Of a stretch of 64,000 nt of DNA, positions 16,663 through 24,563 are shown piece by piece (position 1 is the stretch's first letter; each line of letters starts with the position of its first letter). Below the pieces are notes generated by a model. It did not search any database, was not told where the DNA came from, and saw only the letters and a program-made list of their open reading frames with translations. Origin of the DNA: Marinomonas shanghaiensis (lineage in GTDB: Bacteria; Pseudomonadota; Gammaproteobacteria; Pseudomonadales; Marinomonadaceae); assembly GCF_003259175.1 (NCBI RefSeq), contig NZ_QGOK01000023.1, positions 21,036-85,035 on the forward strand. Direction: 5' to 3'. The translations under genes and the position numbers were made by a program.

Positions 16663-18246
16663 ATGGAATTCATTTGGATATTTTTTGCCTTTGTCTGCGG
16701 GCTCGCAATAAAAATGATCAATCTGCCACCACTCATTGGGTTTTTATTGGCTGGCTTTTTACTAAATTACCTCGGAATGGAAGCAAGCAGCACATTAGAT
16801 TCTCTCGCGAATATCGGGATTACCTTAATGCTCTTTAGCATTGGCTTAAAGCTGCATGTCAAAGATCTACTCAAACCGGAAGTTTGGGTCTCAACACTTA
16901 GTCATATGGGCGTTTGGAGCGTGGTTTTTGCCGCGATCGCCTTACTGCTTGGTACCCTAAGTCTGCCCTACTTCGGCGTGCTTGATTATAAAGTTGCGGC
17001 CTTGCTCGGCTTTGCTTTGAGTTTTTCCAGTACGGTTTGTGTCATGAAACTGCTAGAAGAAAATGGTGAATTGAAGACTCGCCATGGTCAACTCGCACTC
17101 GGTATTCTGGTTATGCAGGATATTGTCGCCGTCATATTTCTTGTCGCAGCCACAGGGAAAATCCCTTCTATTTGGGCATTGGGCTTATTTGGTTTGCTAC
17201 TCATTCGACCACTCATTAATAAAATGGTCGATAAATCCGGACACGGTGAAATGCTACCACTCACCGGATTATTTCTTGCTTTAGGCGGCTATGAACTTTT
17301 TTATCTTGTTGGTGTAAAAGGCGATCTTGGTGCCCTAATCGTGGGTATTTTGTTGGCCTCGCATCCCAAAGCAACCGAAATGAATAAATCGTTAACAAAC
17401 TTTAAAGATTTATTCCTCATCGGTTTCTTTTTATCCATTGGCTTTACGGCTTTACCGACCTTTAGCATGATCGGCATGAGCTTGATTATTACCTTAATAC
17501 TTCTGGTGAAATTTGCTCTCTTCTTCGCTCTAATGACCAAAATGAAGCTGCGTGGCAGGACGTCTTTCTTGTCCTCTCTCATTCTTTCCAACTACAGCGA
17601 GTTTGGTTTAATCGTTGTGGCGCTCAGTGTGGCAAATGGCTGGCTTGATAAGGAGTGGTTAGTCATTCTGGCGCTTGCGGTGTCTATTTCCTTTGTCATT
17701 ACCAGCGTTGTTTATCGACAATCTCATAGACTGTATCGGAAAAACAAAGAGACTATTCGTCAATTTGAAAGTCGCCAATGTCTGCCTGAGGACACCTTTA
17801 CTCAACCCAAGGATGCTGAAGTCTTAGTGGTCGGTCTGGGACGTGTTGGACGCGGTGCATTTGAATCATTAAAAGGGCTAATCGGTAATAACGTCGCGGG
17901 TATGGACGCTGACCAAAATCGAATAAAAATGATGCAAGAAGCCAATGAAAACGTCTTCTATGGTGACGGTGAAGACGCGGATCTATGGGAACGTTTAGAC
18001 ACGAAAGGCATTCGCTTGATCATGTTGGCCCTACCGATTGCGGAAGACAGCACGAACATTGCCATACAGTTACGTAAAGCCAACTATACAGGCCAAATTG
18101 CCGCCATCGCCCGCTTTCAGGACGAACGAAACACATTACTTGCCTCAGGCATAGATAACGTCTTCAACTTCTACACAGAAGCCGGTACCGGCTTTGCCGA
18201 AGAAAGCTTGGCACTGATTCGGTCACCTGAAAACGCCACGGTTTAA
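16663..18246 (+). CDS. CPA2-family cation:proton antiporter with TrkA-N domain
   Basis: This 527-residue protein is built like KefB/KefC. About eleven membrane segments fill residues 1-365 (PPLIGFLLAGFLLN, FSIGLKLHVKDL, FALSFSSTVCVMKLLEE). The cytosolic NAD-binding RCK/TrkA-N domain begins with VLVVGLGRVGRGAFESL at about residue 386. VMQDIVAV carries the conserved acidic residue for ion exchange. It should exchange K+ or Na+ for H+ under nucleotide control; substrate and ligand cannot be read from sequence. AGAAGGA precedes the ATG. It is monocistronic, divergent from chvE. Confidence 0.8.
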   Translation: MEFIWIFFAFVCGLAIKMINLPPLIGFLLAGFLLNYLGMEASSTLDSLANIGITLMLFSIGLKLHVKDLLKPEVWVSTLSHMGVWSVVFAAIALLLGTLSLPYFGVLDYKVAALLGFALSFSSTVCVMKLLEENGELKTRHGQLALGILVMQDIVAVIFLVAATGKIPSIWALGLFGLLLIRPLINKMVDKSGHGEMLPLTGLFLALGGYELFYLVGVKGDLGALIVGILLASHPKATEMNKSLTNFKDLFLIGFFLSIGFTALPTFSMIGMSLIITLILLVKFALFFALMTKMKLRGRTSFLSSLILSNYSEFGLIVVALSVANGWLDKEWLVILALAVSISFVITSVVYRQSHRLYRKNKETIRQFESRQCLPEDTFTQPKDAEVLVVGLGRVGRGAFESLKGLIGNNVAGMDADQNRIKMMQEANENVFYGDGEDADLWERLDTKGIRLIMLALPIAEDSTNIAIQLRKANYTGQIAAIARFQDERNTLLASGIDNVFNFYTEAGTGFAEESLALIRSPENATV

Positions 18247-18393
18247 TTAAGGCTAAGCTAGTTTACACAGACATAAGTACCAGAAAGACTCGCAAATCTG
18301 GTTAGTTTGAAAAGAAATGCGGTAAACTAGCGAAAGCCATTTCATCTTTAACTTAATTAAACAGTAAAACGTTTAGGGGTCTTCACGAAGCCT

Positions 18394-21216
18394 ATGTTTA
18401 CACATCACCAAAGCGCGTACTTTGCTCATTGGCTAACTCAATCAGGGAAAGTAGAAAACCAAGTATCAAAGGTGATTGCCTCTGCTCGAGTGGACATGAA
18501 CCCTCATCAAATTGATGCGGCACGCTTTGCGCTTAAATCGCCATTAGAAAGAGGTGTATTACTAGCGGATGAAGTGGGTCTAGGTAAAACGATTGAAGCC
18601 AGTTTGGTCATCGCGCAAAAATGGGCGGAAGGAAAGCGCGCCATTCTGTTAGTTGTGCCTGCGTCTCTTCGTAAACAATGGAACCAAGAACTTTGGGATA
18701 AATTCGAATTGCCATCTGCAGTAGTTGATAGCAAAGTCGCGGCAGAATTAAAAAAACAAGGTTTCTCTAACCCATTTGAACAAGAAGATAAGATCATTAT
18801 CTGTTCCTATGAATACCTTGCGCAAAAGAAAGAGTTTTCATTACGCCTAGACTGGGACTTGGTAATCTTTGACGAAGCCCACAAGCTCAGAAACCTTTAT
18901 AGTAAAGGCGGTAGTAAGCGTGCAAAGGCCGTTGTCGAAGCGACGGAACACGCACAACATCGAGTTCTATTGTCTGCCACACCCTTACAGAATAACCTAA
19001 TGGAACTCTATGGTTTAAGCCAAGTCATTGATCCGCACTTCTTTGGTGATGAAAAGTCTTTTAAAGCCCTTTATGTAAATCGTCAGAAAAATAGCGATGC
19101 GCTTGAAGACTTAAAAAAACGTATTGAAACGCTATGCCATCGCACATTACGACGCCAGGTTCAGCAAGAAGGCGGTATTAATTTTACTAATCGCTACTCC
19201 ATGACTCAGGACTTCACACCACTTCCAGAAGAGTGGGAGCTATACCAACAACTATCGGCTTACCTACAAAACCCAGAAAACCAAGCCATCGCGCCGAACG
19301 CAAAACACCTAGTCAACATAGGCCTGCGCAAAATCTTGGCGTCTTCTTCTTTTGCCATTTCCGACACATTAAAAGGCATGGTCAAACGACTAAGAGAAAA
19401 ACAACAAGTAGCAGAAGACAGTATCAACGATATTGATACCGCCGATGACTGGAACGATATCGATTTTGAAGCGCCTGCTAACAGCACACAAGCCACAAAC
19501 CGCTTAGAAGATGAAATAGAGCAGTTAAACCGCTTTCAAAAACTGGCTGAAAGTATCGAAGTCAACGCAAAAGGTGAAGCACTTCTGCTTGTGTTAGAAC
19601 GCGCCATGGCATCAACCGAATCAATGGGAGGCCAGCGTAAAGCAGTCGTTTTTACCGAGTCATGCCGCACACAAATCTACCTAAATAACCTACTGGAAAA
19701 GAATGGCTACAAAGGCCGTACAGTATTGCTTAATGGCTCTAATAACGACCCTCAGTCACAAGCTATTTACAAAGACTGGATGGAAAAGCACAAAGACTCT
19801 TCCCGTATCAGTGGTTCTAAACCCTCGGATATGAAAGCAGCGTTAGTCGAGCGTTTTAAAAGCGAGGATGCAGATATTCTTATCTCCACCGAAGCGGGTG
19901 GCGAAGGTATCAACTTACAGTTTTGTTCTTTGCTGATTAACTATGACTTACCGTGGAATCCACAAAAAGTTGAACAGCGCATTGGTCGTGTTCACCGTTA
20001 CGGTCAGAAAAATGATGTGGTTGTGGTTAACTTTGTTAACCGTAAAAACCCCGCCGATCAGCGTGTTTTTCAGTTACTCAATGAAAAACTTAAATTATTT
20101 GAAGGGGTATTTGGCGCATCCGATGAAGTGTTAGGCGCTATTTCCGAAAATCTCGATATCGAAAAACGCATTTATGAAATCTATCAGAAATGCCGAACAG
20201 ATGCAGAAATTGAGCAGCAATTTAATAAGCTGCAAGAAGATCTCAAAGACGCGCTAGAAGTCCGTGAAGAAGCCGCAAGACAAATCTTGCTCAACGATTT
20301 TGACCGTGATGTCGTTGCCAACCTCAAAAACCAACGCGACAAAAATAAAATTTTCTTACAAGACTACGAGCGTGTGCTTCTCGACCTTGCCAAAGCAGAA
20401 TTACCCGAGGCCGTATTTACCGACAATCACTTTCAATTCCAAGGCAAACGCTTCGATATTCGCTGGTCTCTGGCCGAACAAAACGACTCTGAATTTTTCC
20501 GTTTGCAAGCCATGGAGCATTATCTCGCTTGGGATCTTGTTAAAAAAGCCAAAACACGTCAGCTTGAACCTGCTCATCTAACATTCAGCTATAACCAGTT
20601 AGAAGGTCGATATGGTGCATTACAACCTTATATTGGTCAGTCCGGCTTTATTCAAGTGGTGAAACTGGTGTTTTCCTATAACCAAGGCAAAGCAAAAGAC
20701 TACAAACTGTTTGCCCTAGCCTACACGGATAATGGGCAAGTGCTCACCAACGAAAACGCCGAGCACCTACTCTGCATTCCCGCCAGAGCAGAGCCATTTA
20801 CAGACGAATTACCTAAACAAGCATTTGCAACGCAACTAGAGCAATTGCTAGAAAGCCAAACCCTTGCCAAAGAAGGTGAGCTGGACCAACTTTATGAAGT
20901 CGAAGAAAACAAACTCGACCGCTGGAAAAAAGATCGCGAAGCCAGCTATCAAATAACGGTGGATGAGCTGAATAACGAGATAGACCTATTCAAAAAAGAA
21001 ACGCGAAAACTCGCCTCAACCAGAGAAAAAATTGAAGCAAAAAAAACACTGCGTAAGCTCGAGCGTAAACGCGATGACGCGATGACAGAATTCCATGAAG
21101 CCAGAAAGCGAATTGAAAAAGAAGAGGACGAGATGATAGACAACATTAGCGCAAAACTCGAACTGTCTTGCCAAACGGACATTATTTTTACCGCCCGTTG
21201 GACGCTCAACGCCTAA
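18394..21216 (+). CDS. SNF2-family DNA helicase/translocase of a defence-like operon
   Basis: This is a 940-residue superfamily 2 ATPase. Walker A lies in ADEVGLGKT (residues 58-66), DEAH at 160-163, SATP at 194-197, and motif VI in VEQRIGRVHRYGQ at about 527-539, preceded by STEAGGEGINLQ and DLPWNP. These are SNF2/RapA-type motifs and predict a double-stranded DNA translocase. The C-terminal 90 residues are a highly charged coiled coil (ETRKLASTREKIEAKKTL and onward). It begins a compact operon with an AlbA_2/GHKL protein and Type III mod and res, so it probably acts in phage defence. Class 1 DISARM also pairs an SNF2 protein with a methyltransferase, but its other genes are absent here. Confidence 0.85.
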   Translation: MFTHHQSAYFAHWLTQSGKVENQVSKVIASARVDMNPHQIDAARFALKSPLERGVLLADEVGLGKTIEASLVIAQKWAEGKRAILLVVPASLRKQWNQELWDKFELPSAVVDSKVAAELKKQGFSNPFEQEDKIIICSYEYLAQKKEFSLRLDWDLVIFDEAHKLRNLYSKGGSKRAKAVVEATEHAQHRVLLSATPLQNNLMELYGLSQVIDPHFFGDEKSFKALYVNRQKNSDALEDLKKRIETLCHRTLRRQVQQEGGINFTNRYSMTQDFTPLPEEWELYQQLSAYLQNPENQAIAPNAKHLVNIGLRKILASSSFAISDTLKGMVKRLREKQQVAEDSINDIDTADDWNDIDFEAPANSTQATNRLEDEIEQLNRFQKLAESIEVNAKGEALLLVLERAMASTESMGGQRKAVVFTESCRTQIYLNNLLEKNGYKGRTVLLNGSNNDPQSQAIYKDWMEKHKDSSRISGSKPSDMKAALVERFKSEDADILISTEAGGEGINLQFCSLLINYDLPWNPQKVEQRIGRVHRYGQKNDVVVVNFVNRKNPADQRVFQLLNEKLKLFEGVFGASDEVLGAISENLDIEKRIYEIYQKCRTDAEIEQQFNKLQEDLKDALEVREEAARQILLNDFDRDVVANLKNQRDKNKIFLQDYERVLLDLAKAELPEAVFTDNHFQFQGKRFDIRWSLAEQNDSEFFRLQAMEHYLAWDLVKKAKTRQLEPAHLTFSYNQLEGRYGALQPYIGQSGFIQVVKLVFSYNQGKAKDYKLFALAYTDNGQVLTNENAEHLLCIPARAEPFTDELPKQAFATQLEQLLESQTLAKEGELDQLYEVEENKLDRWKKDREASYQITVDELNNEIDLFKKETRKLASTREKIEAKKTLRKLERKRDDAMTEFHEARKRIEKEEDEMIDNISAKLELSCQTDIIFTARWTLNA

Positions 21217-21244
21217 TTTAACCGATTCAAATAGTGAGCAAATC

Positions 21245-22495
21245 ATGGAACGCGAAAAGCTAGTCAAAGAGTTACTTTTCCATATTCGCTTAGGCGAAGA
21301 CTCAAGTATCGAATTTAAAGCCGTCACCTTTGAAAAGGGCAATACACCGAAAGACCCAAACAAAGACAAGATGGCCCATGAAATAGCGGCTTTTGCTAAT
21401 GGTCAAGGTGGACGTCTATTACTTGGTGTAGATGACAAAAATCGTGACGTAATCGGCATTGATGACGACAAAGTCGCCAGCACCGAAGAATGGATAGTCA
21501 ACATCAGCCAACAAAACATTGTGCCGCCAGTTAGAATTGACACTCGTCTAGTGCAAATTCCAAACCGAGAAGGTCATTTAAAAACCATCATTTATGTGGA
21601 AATCCCTCGCAGTCTTTCTGTCCACCAAAGTGCCGGACGTTATTACCAACGAGTCGGCTCTACCAAGCAAGAAATGAAACCCGACGTCTTGGCGCGTTTA
21701 TTTCAACAACGCTCCCAAGCACGACTGATCCGTTTTGACGAATCCCTTGTACCCGGAACATCCATAGACGACATAGACAACAGCTTAAAAAACCGTTTTC
21801 TGCGCCCGACGATTCCAGAGCACATGCAGTTTCACAAACTGCATCTTACGGCCAAAGACGACTTCGACGAAAAACTCGGTCTATCTGTTTCAGGTGTATT
21901 ATTACTGACGCCCGATCCGACCCAATGGCTCACCAACGCCTATATTCAATGTGTTTGTTACAGCGGCCAACAACGGGACGCGCAAGATCAGCTCGATGCT
22001 ATGGATTACACTGGCCCTATCGACCAACAAATCAATGGCGCAGTGGACTTTGTCAAACGTAATATGAAAACCGCTGCGACAAAAGAGATAGGCCGAATCG
22101 ATCTTCCTCAATATGATATTGGCGTGATTTTCGAAGCCGTGGTCAATGCCGTCGCTCACCGCGATTACTCCATGACAGGACGACGTATCCGCCTGCACAT
22201 GTTTGCCGATAGATTAGAACTTTACACACCGGGGCAATTGTCCAACAGCCTCACGATAGACGGACTCATGGACAACACAGTGACCCGCAACGAAGCCTTA
22301 GTGAATCTATTAAGCCGCTATTACAACGCCCGAGAAGAAGCTGGACGACAAGCCATCATCGAACGTCGTGGTGAAGGCGTGCCGAAAATAATGAACCGCA
22401 GCCTAGCACTCAGTGGCAAAGAGCCCGAATATAAGATGATTGATGACGCCGAGCTCTTACTCACCATCTATGCCGCCAACAAAAACAAGCGCTAG
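21245..22495 (+). CDS. AlbA_2 (Schlafen-like) plus GHKL ATPase protein
   Basis: The 416-residue protein begins with an AlbA_2/divergent AAA-4 domain (about residues 8-150): EDSSIEFKAV, then EIAAFANGQGGRLLLGVDD and SAGRYYQRVGSTKQEM, all typical. A C-terminal GHKL-type ATPase segment (about 295-345) contains FEAVVNAVAHRDYS and RLELYTPGQL. Such proteins are often annotated as RecG-like transcriptional regulators, but many sit in defence islands. It lies 28 bases after the SNF2 gene and 31 before mod. It could be a nucleotide-dependent sensor or regulator of the restriction system; the exact role is unknown. Confidence 0.8.
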   Translation: MEREKLVKELLFHIRLGEDSSIEFKAVTFEKGNTPKDPNKDKMAHEIAAFANGQGGRLLLGVDDKNRDVIGIDDDKVASTEEWIVNISQQNIVPPVRIDTRLVQIPNREGHLKTIIYVEIPRSLSVHQSAGRYYQRVGSTKQEMKPDVLARLFQQRSQARLIRFDESLVPGTSIDDIDNSLKNRFLRPTIPEHMQFHKLHLTAKDDFDEKLGLSVSGVLLLTPDPTQWLTNAYIQCVCYSGQQRDAQDQLDAMDYTGPIDQQINGAVDFVKRNMKTAATKEIGRIDLPQYDIGVIFEAVVNAVAHRDYSMTGRRIRLHMFADRLELYTPGQLSNSLTIDGLMDNTVTRNEALVNLLSRYYNAREEAGRQAIIERRGEGVPKIMNRSLALSGKEPEYKMIDDAELLLTIYAANKNKR

Positions 22496-22526
22496 CACAA
22501 TACTCAGAACCCCCCAAGGAAAGACC

Positions 22527-24554
22527 ATGGCAAACCATGACATAAACAATACCCAACTTAATGGCGATTCGCTCAACATCAGCGAACAACGCAAAAAAGA
22601 GCTCAAACAACTTTTCCCTGGAATATTTACCGAAACCAAAACCGATGATGGCAAGCTGGTCGAAAGCATTGATTTTGAACGCCTCAAAGCCGAACTGGGG
22701 CAATTTAGCGAGATTTACGACAACCGTCGTGAGCGCTACGCCATGGACTGGCCGGGTAAAAAAGACACCCTGAGACAAATTCAAGAACCGTCTCGCGCCA
22801 CCCTAAAACCCTGCCGTGAAGAATCGGTGGATTTTGACAGCACAGAAAATCTTTTCATCGAAGGCGATAACCTAGAAGTCCTGAAACTGTTACAAAAGAG
22901 CTATTACGGCGCGGTCAAAATGATCTACATCGATCCGCCCTACAACACCGGCAAAGAGTTCATCTATCCAGATAATTTCACCGAATCTCTCGATACTTAC
23001 CTCGAATACGCCGGCCTAAAAGAAGTGGGTGGCGAAGGCCGAAAATTCAGCACCAACAGCCAAAGCGAAGGCCGTTTCCATTCCAAATGGCTCAACATGA
23101 TGTACCCACGTCTCTATCTGGCACGTAATCTACTGCGAGAAGATGGCGTGATCTTTATCTCCATCGACGATAATGAAGTGGAAAACCTACGCCGTATCGG
23201 TGATGAGATATTTGGGGAAGAGAATTTCTTGGCTTTATTTCCTTGGAGAACAGATGGGAACTTTGATAACCAAGCGAAAATCAAAAACTGCCACGAGTAT
23301 ATTTTGGCATATTGCAAGCAGGTGGCTGCTTTCCCACCTCCACCAGTAATTGATCCTAATGTTGATAACGATAGTAAACTTTTTAAAGCAGACATCATAA
23401 ATACAATCGTCAAAAATGGACCTAAAAATCCTGTATCCAAAGTAGTTCTACCCAAAGGCTTCCCATCTCGATTCAGTGAAGGAAAAATTCTTTCAAGAAA
23501 TGATGCTTGGCCTCATTTTTTAACTGATGCTCTTGTTGAAAATAATCAACTAGTTAATTCAGTAACGGTGGAATCAGGATGGAGCTCCAAGGAGTTACTA
23601 CTCAGCTTTATTGAAAATGATTTTTTCCCCGTCTTAGATATAAAAGGGCAAGAAACTCGCTTTGAGCTGACTAATTCGGGAGCAATTGAAGCAGTGAAAA
23701 AGCGCGGCGAAGCAAGTAGCCATGTAATTTCAACACTTCAAGGTTTCGGTGGGAGTCAGAAAGCTCAACAGGAACTAGAGTCCTTAGGTATAGTTTTTGA
23801 TGACTACCCTAAACCTACAAAATTACTTACTTATCTATTAAAAATGCAGCATTTAAATGATTTTATAGCACTAGATTTTTTTGCTGGCTCGGGGAGCTTC
23901 GCTCATGCAGCATTTAACTTAGCTGCAGAACTGAACAAAAACATTAGTTGTATATCTATCCAGCTGCCAGAAGTTATTGATTCTAGATTAAAAGCTTATG
24001 ATGCAGGCTACCGAAAGATATCAGACATTGCCAAAGAACGCCTTCGCCGTGCTGGTGCTAAAATCCGCTCTGAACTAGAAGGCCAGCTTGATTTAGACAA
24101 TCAGCAAAGTTTAGATCTGGGTTTTAAGGTGTTTAAATTAGATCAAAGCAATTTCAAGCAATGGCAGGCACCGAGTAAAGACACCTCAAATGACGAGCTA
24201 GTGCGCCAGATGGAATTGCACATTGACCCAGTGGATCAAGACGCCACTCAGGAAGATTTGCTCTATGAAATTTTGTTAAAAAACGGTGTCAAACCGACTG
24301 AGCAAATCGAGAAAATAGAACTCGCAGGACACCCTGTTTACAGTATTACAGAAGGCACAATACTGATTCATTTAGAAAAACACACAGACCAAGCCTTAAT
24401 GGATGCTGTATTAGACAAGCAACCGATGGAGTTTATCTGTTTAGACAGCGCTTTCCACGGCAACGAGCAAATGAAAGCCAACGCGGTCAAGAGCTTTGCC
24501 ACCTTTAACCAAGAGAAAGACGGTGACTATCGCATCGACTTTAAAACGGTGTAA
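22527..24554 (+). CDS. mod: Type III restriction-modification methyltransferase (Mod)
   Basis: This 675-residue adenine-N6 DNA methyltransferase is of the beta class. The catalytic DPPYNTG starts at D136, and the SAM-binding FAGSG follows at 452-456. The roughly 300 residues between them are the target-recognition domain. Mod sets the recognition sequence, methylates one strand, and forms the complex with Res. I start it at the ATG at 22527, which has AAGGA upstream; longer starts would overlap the AlbA_2 gene. The DNA of the recognition domain (about 23210-24010) is clearly more AT-rich than the flanks, suggesting exchange of this module. Res begins nine bases after the stop. Confidence 0.9.
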   Translation: MANHDINNTQLNGDSLNISEQRKKELKQLFPGIFTETKTDDGKLVESIDFERLKAELGQFSEIYDNRRERYAMDWPGKKDTLRQIQEPSRATLKPCREESVDFDSTENLFIEGDNLEVLKLLQKSYYGAVKMIYIDPPYNTGKEFIYPDNFTESLDTYLEYAGLKEVGGEGRKFSTNSQSEGRFHSKWLNMMYPRLYLARNLLREDGVIFISIDDNEVENLRRIGDEIFGEENFLALFPWRTDGNFDNQAKIKNCHEYILAYCKQVAAFPPPPVIDPNVDNDSKLFKADIINTIVKNGPKNPVSKVVLPKGFPSRFSEGKILSRNDAWPHFLTDALVENNQLVNSVTVESGWSSKELLLSFIENDFFPVLDIKGQETRFELTNSGAIEAVKKRGEASSHVISTLQGFGGSQKAQQELESLGIVFDDYPKPTKLLTYLLKMQHLNDFIALDFFAGSGSFAHAAFNLAAELNKNISCISIQLPEVIDSRLKAYDAGYRKISDIAKERLRRAGAKIRSELEGQLDLDNQQSLDLGFKVFKLDQSNFKQWQAPSKDTSNDELVRQMELHIDPVDQDATQEDLLYEILLKNGVKPTEQIEKIELAGHPVYSITEGTILIHLEKHTDQALMDAVLDKQPMEFICLDSAFHGNEQMKANAVKSFATFNQEKDGDYRIDFKTV

Positions 24555-24563
24555 GGGAAGCAT

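Noticed and set aside
16563..16838. Open frame overlapping the antiporter start
   Set aside because: It runs in another frame through the well-supported antiporter membrane domain and has no family resemblance.
22440..22526. An earlier start for mod overlapping the AlbA_2 gene
   Set aside because: The extension has no family resemblance, while the ATG at 22527 has AAGGA upstream and begins the conserved N-terminus.
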